In this document: positions 1-8,062 of the stretch, piece by piece
Position numbering within the stretch: position 1 is the first letter of the stretch
Layout of the letters: every line of letters starts with the position of its first letter
Assembly: GCF_000284595.1 (NCBI RefSeq)
Contig: NC_017671.1
Coordinates: forward strand, 3,753,001-3,817,000
Length of the DNA: 64,000 nucleotides
Source of the DNA: Stenotrophomonas maltophilia D457
GTDB taxonomy: Bacteria; Pseudomonadota; Gammaproteobacteria; Xanthomonadales; Xanthomonadaceae
Direction of reading: 5' to 3'
The notes under the pieces: generated by a model
What the model was told of the DNA's origin: nothing
What the model saw: the letters and a program-made list of their open reading frames with translations, nothing else
Databases searched by the model: none
Translations under genes and position numbers: made by a program

Positions 1-266
1 AGCTTGTTGTCCAGCGAGTCGCGGGCGGTCAGCATCAGCACCGGGGTCTGCTTGCGCGCTTCGTTGCGCAGCTTGCGGCACACTTCGATGCCATCCATGC
101 CCGGCAGGTTCAGGTCCAGAACGATGGCGTCGAACTCGTGGACCACGGCCAGGTGCAGGCCGGTCACGCCGTCGGCGGCGAAGTCCACGGTGTGGCCACG
201 ATCCTCAAGGTAGTCGCCAAGGTTGGCGGCGATGTCGCTGTTGTCTTCGATTACGAGAATGCGCAC
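1..266 (-). CDS. Response regulator, OmpR-like receiver domain (partial, 5' part only)
   Basis: The reading frame starts at a GTG (264-266) and runs off the left edge of the window, so only about 88 N-terminal residues are visible. They form a CheY-like receiver domain: VRILVIEDN carries the acidic pocket, LDLNLPGMDG contains the phospho-acceptor Asp, and PVLMLTARD carries the conserved Thr. The start MRILVIEDN-type and spacing are typical of OmpR/PhoB regulators, but the DNA-binding domain is outside the window, so the subfamily is inferred. The partner kinase would be expected downstream on the same strand, beyond the edge. The gene is separated from the next minus-strand gene by about 160 bp. 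Confidence 0.85.
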   Translation of the reverse strand, partial: MRILVIEDNSDIAANLGDYLEDRGHTVDFAADGVTGLHLAVVHEFDAIVLDLNLPGMDGIEVCRKLRNEARKQTPVLMLTARDSLDNK

Positions 267-427
267 TGGGACCTCTGGTTCTTGAAGGGTCGTCGGGGGG
301 CCAGGCCCACCCGCTCAGGATGCCCCTGCGTGGGTGGACGCGACGTCTACCTGCTGAACGATACAGGTTCCATTCTTAACATTTCGTACCGAAGGGCCGA
401 CACCGGCAAAAGCCCCGCGTCAGCCGG

Positions 428-889
428 TCAGCGGCTGATGCGCTGCTGGTCGGTCAACGCCCGGCGGCTGTCTTCCTGGGCCTTGCGACGCTGGGCCACG
501 GTCAGGCAGACGCTGGTCGGCATGTTGCTGCCGGTAAGGCGCTCGCGGCGGCAGATCATGCGGCTGTCGGCCTGGGCGCGGGTCATGATGGTGTTGACGA
601 TCTCCTGCTCGTTGAACAGGTCGTTGCGCTCCTGCGGGGCCAGCTCATCCACCTTCTCCCGGCCATTCATCTTGATCCGGATCCGGTTCAGTGCCTGCTG
701 CACGCGACTCTTGTCCTCCAGCCCGATCTCGCTGTAGTCCTCGCTGCCCATGGCCGTTTCAACGCGGCGGATCTGCTCGGACACCGGGGTGAAGGCATCC
801 ATCTGCACGGTGTCCTTCTGCGCCTTGGCCTGCACGGTGGCTACCAGGCCGAGCGACAGCATCAGGGCAAGTGTCGTATTGCGGTACAT
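428..889 (-). CDS. Small secreted protein, tandem paralog 1 of 3 (function unknown)
   Basis: This 153-residue protein starts at the ATG at 889, chosen because a GGAGCTC ribosome-binding site lies just upstream and a signal peptide follows (MYRNTTLALMLSLGLVATVQA). The mature part is hydrophilic and rich in Arg, Glu and Gln, with no membrane segment. It shares two strongly conserved blocks with its two downstream-numbered neighbours: SEDYSEIGLEDKSRVQQAL in the middle and a C-terminal block with CRRERLTGSNMP and CLTVAQRRKAQEDSR. Two conserved cysteines flank TGSNMP and could form a disulphide in the periplasm. I do not recognise the family. Each gene in the tandem has its own upstream spacer of about 100 bp, so each may be expressed separately. 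Confidence 0.75.
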   Translation of the reverse strand: MYRNTTLALMLSLGLVATVQAKAQKDTVQMDAFTPVSEQIRRVETAMGSEDYSEIGLEDKSRVQQALNRIRIKMNGREKVDELAPQERNDLFNEQEIVNTIMTRAQADSRMICRRERLTGSNMPTSVCLTVAQRRKAQEDSRRALTDQQRISR

Positions 890-1004
890 GACGAGCTCCA
901 TGTTCGTCCATGAATAGGGTCTCGACTTTACGATTCCGCCGATGCGCCCACAAGGGACGCACGGCAGGGTGACCGATGGCGGCATGCGATCGGTTCGGCA
1001 GCGA

Positions 1005-1475
1005 TCAGGGCTTGTAGTTGTTGAAGCGCTGGTTGTCGTTGAGCGCCTTGCGGCTGTCTTCCTGCGCCTTGCGGCGCTGGGCCACGGTCAGGCAGACACT
1101 CTGCGGCATGTTGCTGCCGGTGGTGCGTTCACGACGGCAGACCATGCGGCTGTCGGCATGGGCGCGGGTCATGATCGTGTTGATCACTTCCTGGTCGTTG
1201 AAGATCTCGGTGCGGTCCTGCGGACTGACCTGCTCCACGCGTTCGTGGTCGCCCATCTTGATCTTGATGCGGCCCAGCGCCTGCTGCACGCGGCTTTTGT
1301 CTTCCAGCCCGATCTCGCTGTAGTCCTCGCTGTTGATCGCCGTCTCAACGTTGCGGATCTGTTCGGCCACCGGCGCGTTGGCGTCGAACTTCACCTGCCC
1401 TTTCTCGGGCTTGGCGTGGGCGGTGGTGGCCAGGGCCAGGCCCAGCATCAGGGCGAAGGGGGTCATGCGCTGCAT
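1005..1475 (-). CDS. Small secreted protein, tandem paralog 2 of 3 (function unknown)
   Basis: This 156-residue protein starts at the ATG at 1475, preceded by a good CCTGGAGG ribosome-binding site. The signal peptide is MQRMTPFALMLGLALATTAHA. It is the closest relative of paralog 1: both carry SEDYSEIGLEDKSRVQQAL and nearly the same C-terminal cysteine block (CRRERTTGSNMP, CLTVAQRRKAQEDSR). The region between the blocks (KIKMGDHERVEQVSPQDR) has diverged. The two conserved cysteines are kept. Such a head-to-tail arrangement points to local gene duplication. No function can be assigned from sequence alone. Confidence 0.75.
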   Translation of the reverse strand: MQRMTPFALMLGLALATTAHAKPEKGQVKFDANAPVAEQIRNVETAINSEDYSEIGLEDKSRVQQALGRIKIKMGDHERVEQVSPQDRTEIFNDQEVINTIMTRAHADSRMVCRRERTTGSNMPQSVCLTVAQRRKAQEDSRKALNDNQRFNNYKP

Positions 1476-1570
1476 CGTTACCTCCAGGTTCTTCCATGAG
1501 TGGAACATCGATCCTGCGGTGCCACCGATGCGCCGTCACAGCACGCTCGATGGGCCGAAGGGCGGTGCGG

Positions 1571-2050
1571 TCAACGCCCGGCGGGCGGTGGGCTGAGCGT
1601 GTTGTAGCTGCGCTGGTCGTTGATCAGCGCCTTGCCTTTCTCTTCGATCCGGCGCCGTTCGGCCACGGTCAGGCAGCGGCTCTTGGGCATGTTGCTGCCG
1701 GTGGTGCGTTCGTACCTGCAGATCTGGCGACTGTCTTCATGGCCACGCGCCAACACGGTGTTGATGCGTTCCTGCTCGTTGAAGACCTCGGCCTGCAACT
1801 GCGGCGGCAGCTCCTGCACGGTCTGGCGTTCGCCCATGTGCTGGCGGATACGCGACAGCGACTGCTGCACCTGGCCGCGATCCTCGGCGGACAGTTCGGC
1901 ATAGTCGGGGGCGGCCAGGGCGGTCTCCACCTGGCGCATCTGCTCGGCGACCGAGCCCTGCCGGTCCATCTGTACAGCCACTTTCTCCGGCTTGGGGGCA
2001 ACAGCGCCAGACAGGCCCAGCAGCAACGCGATCATCATGATGCGGTACAT
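1571..2050 (-). CDS. Small secreted protein, tandem paralog 3 of 3 (function unknown)
   Basis: This 159-residue protein starts at the ATG at 2050, six bases after a GGGAGG ribosome-binding site; a TTG two codons upstream is less likely. The signal peptide (MYRIMMIALLLGLSGAVA) is followed by the most divergent copy of the family. The central block reads PDYAELSAEDRGQVQQSL and the C-terminal block keeps CRYERTTGSNMP and CLTVAERRR. It lacks the KAQEDSR segment of the other two. It is probably the oldest branch of the triplication, but this is inference from eye comparison. Confidence 0.72.
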   Translation of the reverse strand: MYRIMMIALLLGLSGAVAPKPEKVAVQMDRQGSVAEQMRQVETALAAPDYAELSAEDRGQVQQSLSRIRQHMGERQTVQELPPQLQAEVFNEQERINTVLARGHEDSRQICRYERTTGSNMPKSRCLTVAERRRIEEKGKALINDQRSYNTLSPPPAGR

Positions 2051-2144
2051 CGCCAACCTCCCGATCCATCCCGGAACGAAGGGCCAACTCTACGACCGTC
2101 ACGCGGCCTCCACAAGAGACCTTGGGCATGGGGCCGACAGGCAT

Positions 2145-2178
2145 AAAAAAGGCCCAGACGGTGCACCCGCCTGGGCCT
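2145..2178 (-). terminator. Intrinsic terminator downstream of rimK
   Basis: Read on the minus strand, AGGCCCAG and CTGGGCCT (2150-2157 with 2171-2178) form a GC-rich hairpin that is followed by a run of six T. It lies about 130 bp after the rimK stop codon and before paralog 3, so it separates the two transcription units. The long 3' stretch between the rimK stop and the hairpin has no credible reading frame. Confidence 0.8.
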
Positions 2179-2308
2179 GAAGTCGTATCCCGATACCGAT
2201 CCTGCTGAGAGGCAGAGCTGCGGTTCGCTGAAGCCTACGCCCGATCCGATTAAAGCCTCGTTAAAGGCCCGGATCATTTGCCGGTGAGAATCATAACCCC
2301 ATGGATAA

Positions 2309-3187
2309 TCAGGGTTTTTTGATCTTCTCTACGTGCTCGATGATGCGTGTCGCCACGTCGACCCCGCAGGCCGCTTCGATGCCTTCCAGCCCGGGCGTGG
2401 AGTTGACCTCCAGCACCAGCGGGCCGCGCGCGGAACGGATCAGGTCCACGCCGCAGACCGACAGGCCCAGCGCCTTGGCCGAACGCACCGCCACCTGCTG
2501 CTCGGCACGGCTGGCCTTGGCCGCCACGGCGGTCCCCCCGGCGTGCAGGTTGGAGCGGAAGTCGCCCTCCGGTGCCTGCCGCTGCATCGACGCCACCACC
2601 TGGTCGCCCACCACGAAGCAGCGCAGGTCGGCCCCCTTGGCCTCGCCGATGAATTCCTGCATCAGGAAGTTGGCGTACAGGCCGCGCAGCGCTTCGACGA
2701 TGCCGCGCGAGGCACTGGCCTTTTCGGTCAGGATCACGCCGCGCCCCTGGGTGCCTTCATTGAGCTTCACCACGTGCGGCGGCGGGCCGAGCATGGACAG
2801 CAGATCGACGGTGTCATCGGGGTTGTCGCCGAACACGGTGACCGGCATGTCGATGCCCTTGGCTGCCAGCAGCTGGTGCGCGCGCAGCTTGTCGCGCGAA
2901 CGCAGGATGGCATCGGACGGATTGGGCGTGCGCGCGCCCATCAGTTCGAACTGGCGCAGCACCGCGGTGCCGTAGCGGGTGATCGAGGCACCGATGCGCG
3001 GAATGACCATGTCCACGCCGGTCATCGGCCGGCCTTTGTAGTGCATGGAAAAGCCATCGGCGGCGATGCGCATGTAGCAGCGCAACGGGTCGAGGATGCG
3101 CACGGTATGGCCGCGCGCGCGCGCCGCCTCGACCAGCCGGCGGGTGGAATACAGGGAGCTGTTGCGGGACAGGATGGCGAGCTTCAT
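2309..3187 (-). CDS. rimK: RimK-type ATP-grasp ligase (ribosomal protein S6 glutamate ligase)
   Basis: This 292-residue protein starts at the ATG at 3187 ([18 protein letters not shown]), the usual RimK start; an upstream extension in the same frame is not family-like. RimK adds glutamate residues to the C-terminus of ribosomal protein S6 in an ATP-dependent reaction in the cytoplasm. Residues 1-95 form the preATP-grasp domain. The ATP-grasp core follows, with [13 protein letters not shown] as the glycine-rich ATP-binding loop, [16 protein letters not shown] in the middle, and [14 protein letters not shown] as the C-terminal metal-binding Asn/Glu segment. Length matches the family. It appears to be a single gene, ended by the hairpin at 2145-2178. 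Paralogs that use other substrates cannot be excluded. Confidence 0.93.
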   Translation of the reverse strand: MKLAILSRNSSLYSTRRLVEAARARGHTVRILDPLRCYMRIAADGFSMHYKGRPMTGVDMVIPRIGASITRYGTAVLRQFELMGARTPNPSDAILRSRDKLRAHQLLAAKGIDMPVTVFGDNPDDTVDLLSMLGPPPHVVKLNEGTQGRGVILTEKASASRGIVEALRGLYANFLMQEFIGEAKGADLRCFVVGDQVVASMQRQAPEGDFRSNLHAGGTAVAAKASRAEQQVAVRSAKALGLSVCGVDLIRSARGPLVLEVNSTPGLEGIEAACGVDVATRIIEHVEKIKKP

Positions 3188-3364
3188 CGCGGTGGGATCG
3201 GTCGGCAGGCGCGAAGCATAGCGCGGGCGTGTGGCGGGTGGATGATGCCTGGCCCGTGCTGCCTGCACCGTCGGCGGTCGGTTCCTGCGGCGACGATTCC
3301 GGCGAAAGAGTAACCGTCGCCGGATACACCACGCGCCCGCATCACCGTGCGGGCTGGTTCCGCT

Positions 3365-3583
3365 TCAGAACCCTCGCGCGGATTCACCCAGCGCCGCGAT
3401 GCAGGTCATCTGCGTGGCCGAGCCGGCCGAGGTGCTCTTGTAGATCTGCCACAGCAGCTGCGCGGCCTTCGGCCCACCGGCGCGACCCAGCGCTCGCAAT
3501 GCTTCCAGCTGCCGGGAGGTGCCGGCACCGGAGTTCTTGTAGATCTCGTGAATACTGCCGACGACGTCGTCCTTCGTTTCCAT
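3365..3583 (-). CDS. 72-residue protein made of two similar repeats (function unknown)
   Basis: The frame opens at the ATG at 3583 (METKDDVVGS). The protein consists of two copies of a unit of about 32 residues. The first contains IHEIYKNSGAGTSRQLEALR and the second LWQIYKSTSAGSATQMTCIA; both share the pattern IYK-x-S-x-AG-x3-Q-x4-ALG. Helix-turn-helix spacing of this kind resembles short HEAT-like repeats, though that is only a suggestion. There is no signal peptide. It lies between rimK and the exporter operon on the same strand, with a hairpin (3662-3687) separating it from the exporter. It contains a GG at residues 36-37, but the preceding residues do not fit a double-glycine leader well. 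Confidence 0.6.
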   Translation of the reverse strand: METKDDVVGSIHEIYKNSGAGTSRQLEALRALGRAGGPKAAQLLWQIYKSTSAGSATQMTCIAALGESARGF

Positions 3584-3661
3584 GCGCTGCTTCCCGTGTA
3601 GAAAATGCGGCAACGCTAACCGGGCGCGGATGGCCGTGGATATGAAACTAATCAGAAATGA

Positions 3662-3687
3662 AGAAGGCCGCTGATGAGCGGCCTTCT
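3662..3687 (-). terminator. Hairpin ending the exporter operon
   Basis: AGAAGGCCGC and GCGGCCTTCT pair around a six-base loop. On the minus strand the hairpin is followed by a T-rich tail (TTCATTTCTGATT). It sits about 90 bp after the HlyD-family gene's stop codon and upstream of the 72-residue gene, so it probably ends transcription of the exporter pair. Confidence 0.6.
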
Positions 3688-3778
3688 GTCTACGCGCGGG
3701 GCGTGACCCGAATGGCACCTTTCGCGGCCGAGGTGGACCACCAAGAGCGCACGCGACGGGCATCGTCGCGAGTGCCGG

Positions 3779-5023
3779 CTAGCCACCCAGCTTCCCAGTC
3801 AGGGAGTAGAGGGGCTCCAGCAGCCATTCGTAGAGCTTGCGACGCTCGCCCATGATATCGGCCTCAAGCTGCATGCCCGGGCGGAGCGTCTCTGTCTTCC
3901 CGTATGCCAGCACTCTCTGCTGATCTAACGAGACCAGGACTCGATACAGGGACTGCTTCGAATCGCCGTCGTTCTGGGATCCGGTCAAAGCGCTGCGAGA
4001 GATGCGGATGACCGTTCCTTCGTGGGCGCCGAACTTCTGGTAAGGATAGGCCTGATAGCGCAGGAGGACTCTGTCGCCTGACTTGACGAACCCGATCGCC
4101 GAACTAGGCACCAACAGCTGTGCTCGAAGCTCGGACCCCTTGGGAAGCAGGCTGAGAACCGGCTGGCCCGGCTGCACCGCCTGGCCGGCCTCGACGAGTC
4201 GATTTGCTACCAGTCCAGCTACGGGTGCGCGAAGCAGCAGCTCCCCATCTGCCTCCATACGGACAGTCTCCTGACTCATTGCAGCCAAATCACGTTCAGA
4301 GGCCGCCTTTGCCGAGAGCCTCTGATAGGGAATTTCTGCGAGCCGCTGTTCAAGTTCGGCTAGGTTCCGCCGAATCGAGGTCGCTTGGCGTTGAAGGGCT
4401 TGTTGTGCGTTGACCGCCTCAAGCATCGATTGCTCTTGCTGATTAATCTGAACCAAGCTTACGTACTGCTCATTCTCGACGCTCTGATATCGGGCAAGGG
4501 TCTCGCGACCAATTCTCACCTGCTCGCCGCGGGTATGGATCTCTGCCTCGATCTGCGAAAGCTCGCGCAGCATCGCAGAGCGCTGGGCCTTCGCCCCCTC
4601 CTGCTGTGCCACTAGCTGTCTGTCCTGAAATTCGCTCATCTCCTCCAGCCTGGTCATACGAGATCGCTGTGCGTCAAGCAACGTGGACACGGCGTCCTGT
4701 CCTGAGGAGGTGACCCGCGGCACATTGATCGTCAGCAGCCCGTCCTGGCGCTGGACGTGGTCCCCTTCTTCAACATCCAACCTCGCAACCACGCCTGCTG
4801 ACGGAGCGACCACGGTGGAGAGTCCGAGATCGGGCACAAGCTCGCCCAAAACCCTGGATCTGCGTGAATATTCGCCAAGGTAAAGGAAGCCGACGATGGC
4901 CAAAGCAGCCATCGCCGCGAACACCGCCAGAACCCAGAAACGGAGCGGTTGCGCCAGGGATACACCACCGAGCCAGCTTCGCCGCTGGGCATCGATGGCT
5001 TCCTTGCGGAAGAGGCCGCTCAT
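3779..5023 (-). CDS. HlyD/CvaA-type membrane fusion protein of a peptide exporter
   Basis: This 414-residue protein is the periplasmic adaptor that links an inner-membrane ABC exporter to an outer-membrane TolC channel. One transmembrane segment lies near residues 30-50 (LRFWVLAVFAAMAALAIVGF). It is followed by a biotinyl-lipoyl-like half motif (VAPSAGVVARLDVEEGDHV), a long helical hairpin region of about residues 110-245 rich in Gln and Glu, the second lipoyl half (LRAPVAGLVANRLVEAGQAV) and a beta-barrel C-terminal region. This order matches CvaA and RaxA adaptors. Its ATG overlaps the stop of the upstream ABC gene (ATGA, 5020-5023), implying translational coupling. No TolC gene is adjacent, so a housekeeping TolC is inferred. 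Confidence 0.9.
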   Translation of the reverse strand: MSGLFRKEAIDAQRRSWLGGVSLAQPLRFWVLAVFAAMAALAIVGFLYLGEYSRRSRVLGELVPDLGLSTVVAPSAGVVARLDVEEGDHVQRQDGLLTINVPRVTSSGQDAVSTLLDAQRSRMTRLEEMSEFQDRQLVAQQEGAKAQRSAMLRELSQIEAEIHTRGEQVRIGRETLARYQSVENEQYVSLVQINQQEQSMLEAVNAQQALQRQATSIRRNLAELEQRLAEIPYQRLSAKAASERDLAAMSQETVRMEADGELLLRAPVAGLVANRLVEAGQAVQPGQPVLSLLPKGSELRAQLLVPSSAIGFVKSGDRVLLRYQAYPYQKFGAHEGTVIRISRSALTGSQNDGDSKQSLYRVLVSLDQQRVLAYGKTETLRPGMQLEADIMGERRKLYEWLLEPLYSLTGKLGG

Positions 5024-7131
5024 GCGAGGATCTCCTCAAGGCCGTCCTGTGCTGCATTCGCGGAGTTTGATGCGTTCTGCGTCAGCACGCGTGCTACGGC
5101 GCCCGCGTGCATGATCAGCACCCGGTCGGCACTGGCAATGGTCTCTGGGCGATGGGCGATGATCACCCGAGTCAGTTCGAGCTGTCGGACGGCTTCATTC
5201 ACCAGCCTTTCCCGCTCAACATCCAGATGGCTGGTTGCCTCATCCAGGAAGAGCAGACGGGGCTTGCGATACAGGGCGCGTGCGAGGATCACCCGCTGCT
5301 TCTGACCACCAGAGAGGGTCGTCCCCATGTCGCCGATCAGGCTGTTGTAGCCCATGGGCATCGCTGCGATGTCGTCATGCACCGCGGCCAACTCTGCGGC
5401 TTCACGCACTCTGGCTTCATCATGGTGATCGTCTTCGAAGGCGATGTTCTCGCTGACACTTCCCGCGAAGAGCTGGTCATCCTGCATCACCGCACCGACC
5501 ATGCGGCGATACTCGCTTATGCTGATCTTTGACAGGGGTACGCCTCCGATGCGGATCTCACCTTCCGTCGGCGGGAGAAGGCCGAGGAGTATCTTGATCA
5601 GCGTGGTTTTTCCGCAGCCAGACGGGCCGATGATGGCGACTGATTCACCAGGATCCACTACAAAGCTGCAGTTCCTCAGCACCCAGGGTTCTCCGGGGGC
5701 ATAGCGGAACCCAAGGCCTTCGACCTCAATTCGGATGCCGTCCGGCGACAGAGCGCTTGTGCTGGATGTGAGGCTCTCTGGTTCGGCAAGAACAATGTCG
5801 GAGAGCCGTTCGCCGTGAAGGCGGAGCATGCGGAACTCCACCCACTTGTCGACCAAGGCCCCCACCCGTTGTGAAAACTGGTCCTTGTAAGCGAGGTAGG
5901 CAATCAGCATGCCGACGGAGAACACGTTCTCCATCGCCAGCAATGCACCCAGCCAGATCACCGCAATGCGCTCCAGTCCAAACAGCAACTGATTGGCACC
6001 ACCGAACCTCAGTCCAAACTTCGAGAGCCAAATGTCTTGATTGACAGTCTCGTTCATGAGGTTGAAGTAGCCTGCTTGGCGAACGGATTCTCGGCCCGCA
6101 ACTTTTACCGACTGAACTCCGCGAATCGACTCAAGCAGATGGCTCTCCTGCCGCGCCCCAGCGATCAACTGTTTCTCTGTGCCTCGCCTGAGCGGCGCGA
6201 AGGCACAGGCACGAACGATTGCGTACAGAGCAACCGCAAGCAACGTGACCAGCGCAAGCTTCCAGCTGTAGAGCAGCATCATTCCGAGCGTCACCACCGC
6301 CATGAGGCCATCAATGAGCGCCTCGACGAAGCTGGTCGTCAACGTTTGCTGGATGGCATGGACGCTTCCCATGCGCGAGGTAACATCGCCCAGATGACGC
6401 TTCTCAAAGAAGTCCAGGGGCAAACGCAACAGGTGCCGGAAGACGTTGCCAGTCCATTGCAGGTTGAGCCGGTTTGACAGGTATATGACCACTCCGCCTC
6501 GGATCTGCCCGATGCAGACCTGCAGCAGCAGCGCCAGGGCAAACCCAGTGCCCAGGACTGTCAGCAGGTCTCTGTCATGGGCAACGAGGGCTTGGTCCAC
6601 GGTCCATTGCATGAAGAACGGTGCTATCAGGACGAACACCTGAAGAGCAATGGACAGAAGCAGCAGCAGGCCAAGAGCCTGCCAGAGCCCATCGATCTTT
6701 CCCGTCAACTGCGCAAGCGAGACGGCCGGTGGGCAGGGGACTACCCGGAACTCGGGAGTCGGGCTCAACTCCAGAGCGATTCCAGTGAAGTGCAGTGAGA
6801 CCTCCTCCAAGGAAAGTCTGCGCTTGCCAAACGTGGGATCCAGAACGGTGATGCCGTTGCGATGAACTTTGCTGATTACAACAAAGTGGTTGAGATCCCA
6901 GTGCGCGATGCACGGCAACTGAAGTTGGCTCAGGTGCCCCAGCTCCAAGCGCAAGGGGCGGCAACGAAAGCCTAGGCTTCCTCCAATCTCTATGATCTGG
7001 GCGAGAGTGGCACCTTTGAGGGAAAGTGCATGACGACGGCGAAGTTCCCGGAGTCCGATGTTGTTTCCATGATGCGACGCAACCATGGCCAAACAAGCGA
7101 GTCCGCACTCTGCTGCCTCGGACTGAATCAC
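5020..7131 (-). CDS. C39-peptidase ABC exporter (CvaB/RaxB type)
   Basis: This 703-residue protein cleaves double-glycine leaders from small peptides and exports them. The N-terminal peptidase C39 domain keeps the catalytic Cys9 (SEAAECGLACLAM), His82 (WDLNHFVVI) and Asp98 (VLDP). The membrane domain spans about residues 150-430, and the nucleotide-binding domain has Walker A GPSGCGKTTL, signature LSGGQKQR and Walker B LLFLDEATSHLD. The only usable start is a GTG at 7131; an in-frame TAG lies four codons upstream. The protein therefore lacks about 20 residues found before the Cys motif in CvaB, and no strong ribosome-binding site is seen. The start may have been altered, but all catalytic residues remain. 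Base composition is more AT-rich than in the flanking genes. Confidence 0.92.
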   Translation of the reverse strand: MIQSEAAECGLACLAMVASHHGNNIGLRELRRRHALSLKGATLAQIIEIGGSLGFRCRPLRLELGHLSQLQLPCIAHWDLNHFVVISKVHRNGITVLDPTFGKRRLSLEEVSLHFTGIALELSPTPEFRVVPCPPAVSLAQLTGKIDGLWQALGLLLLLSIALQVFVLIAPFFMQWTVDQALVAHDRDLLTVLGTGFALALLLQVCIGQIRGGVVIYLSNRLNLQWTGNVFRHLLRLPLDFFEKRHLGDVTSRMGSVHAIQQTLTTSFVEALIDGLMAVVTLGMMLLYSWKLALVTLLAVALYAIVRACAFAPLRRGTEKQLIAGARQESHLLESIRGVQSVKVAGRESVRQAGYFNLMNETVNQDIWLSKFGLRFGGANQLLFGLERIAVIWLGALLAMENVFSVGMLIAYLAYKDQFSQRVGALVDKWVEFRMLRLHGERLSDIVLAEPESLTSSTSALSPDGIRIEVEGLGFRYAPGEPWVLRNCSFVVDPGESVAIIGPSGCGKTTLIKILLGLLPPTEGEIRIGGVPLSKISISEYRRMVGAVMQDDQLFAGSVSENIAFEDDHHDEARVREAAELAAVHDDIAAMPMGYNSLIGDMGTTLSGGQKQRVILARALYRKPRLLFLDEATSHLDVERERLVNEAVRQLELTRVIIAHRPETIASADRVLIMHAGAVARVLTQNASNSANAAQDGLEEILA

Positions 7132-7600
7132 AACGTCAATGAGCTAGGCCCTCAAAGTACGATTTCGGGACGGGTAAAGGAGGCGACGGAGGCACAAAAG
7201 AAATTTGCTGGAAAAACCATCAGACGGACAGAAGCAGAGGAGGCACTTATTGGTTCACACCGCCCCCCAAGAAGCGAGCGTCAGTTTATTTTTTTGAACA
7301 TACCAATCCCACCGCCCCCGCCATCCACACCATAACAATATTCACGCTTCATTTACGCACCACTGCAAATGGTTGGAAGGCTCTTATGTGCTTGGTGCTC
7401 TGGAGCGACGCACCTCCAGCGGAGTCGACAGCGCTCTTTCGACGCTCTGCTTTGGAAGCGACAGGTGGTTCGATTGCCTCATGCGGATCCACTCCGCACG
7501 AACATCACGGCGGGTCTACGCACGATGATGATCTACGTTCCGTAACGCAGAATCACGCCTTTTATGATCAGGCCCCTGCTCCCAGCAGCACGTGCCACTC
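7132..7600. other. AT-richer intergenic stretch upstream of the exporter
   Basis: This stretch of about 470 bp is visibly richer in A and T than the rest of the window and has no convincing long gene on either strand. It should hold the promoter of the minus-strand exporter operon, and it is where a precursor peptide gene would be expected. The only candidate noted on the exporter strand is the 23-codon glycine-rich frame at 7281-7352. A 32-codon frame beginning near 7483 on the minus strand (MRQSNHLSL) has no recognisable leader or core features. Confidence 0.6.
7281..7352 (-). CDS. Candidate glycine-rich 23-residue peptide
   Basis: The frame opens at an ATG at 7352, directly after an in-frame TAA, and ends at TGA at 7281. 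The product begins MKREYCYGVD, continues with five glycines and ends IGMFKKIN. The VDGG segment resembles the end of a double-glycine leader (hydrophobic residue at -4, Gly-Gly at -2/-1). The exporter with a C39 leader peptidase starts 150 bp downstream on the same strand. Against it, the leader is very short, positions -7 and -8 do not fit the consensus and no good ribosome-binding site is seen. It may be a remnant or chance frame. Confidence 0.25.
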   Translation of the reverse strand: MKREYCYGVDGGGGGIGMFKKIN

Positions 7601-7879
7601 CTAATGCCATCTCAGATCCACCGCGTCCCCCTGGCGTATCGCTTCGAATGCCTGAGAGAGTGCCACGCCCATGCAGGCGGCCACCAGCCGTGCCCTATCG
7701 CCGGTAGGCTCATGGAGAGGACGAACGAGGAAGCGCGAACCGATGACGGCACGCAACTCGATGGGCACAAGAAAGCGGGCGTATAGCCCACTGGGACGAG
7801 AAAGAAGCAGCGGCTTGGGCAAAAACGATACCTCGAACGATACCTGGACAGGTCGTTTGAGCGTTCGTTTTTCTGCCAA
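7601..7879 (-). pseudogene. Truncated tyrosine-type integrase, N-terminal fragment
   Basis: This 92-codon frame starts at the ATG at 7879 (MAEKRTLKRPVQVSFEVSF) and stops at a TAG at 7601. The segments SGLYARFLVPIELRAVIGSR and FLVRPLHEPTGDRARLVAA resemble the N-terminal region of phage/island integrases of Xanthomonadaceae. A full enzyme is around 400 residues or more; the SAM-like and catalytic R-H-R-Y domains are missing. The fragment lies 46 bp from the 3' end of tRNA-Gly, the classic place for an integrase. I read it as the remnant of an island insertion that included the exporter. Family assignment is from memory of similar N-termini, so moderate. Confidence 0.6.
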
Positions 7880-7925
7880 TTCACCCGTGCGCTATCAACA
7901 ACTTAGGCGCAGTTCCGGTGACAAA

Positions 7926-7999
7926 TGGAGCGGGCGATGGGAATCGAACCCACGTCAGTAGCTTGGGAAGCTACAGCTCTACCATTGAGCTACGCCCGC
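7926..7999 (-). tRNA. tRNA-Gly (anticodon TCC)
   Basis: Read on the minus strand the gene begins GCGGGCGTAGCTCAATGGTA and ends with GGTTCGATTCCCATCGCCCG, then C, T and an encoded CCA. The seven-base acceptor stem (7993-7999 with 7930-7936), the D arm, the anticodon loop CTTCCCA with anticodon TCC and the T arm with GGTTCGATTCC all form. The discriminator base is T, as is usual for bacterial tRNA-Gly. The 3' end faces the integrase fragment, so it is the probable attachment site of the neighbouring island. Confidence 0.97.
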
Positions 8000-8062
8000 A
8001 TTGCGGGTGAAAGTCTATGCGGAGGGGCCGGTGCAGCGCAATGGTGGCCACCGCATCCGCGA

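Noticed and set aside
2180..2308. Possible small RNA between rimK and its terminator
   Set aside because: It can be explained as the rimK 3' untranslated region; no clear promoter was seen.
7386..7604. 72-codon plus-strand frame with a LEATGG segment resembling a double-glycine leader
   Set aside because: It is on the opposite strand to the exporter, residues before GG do not fit the leader pattern, and the composition looks random.
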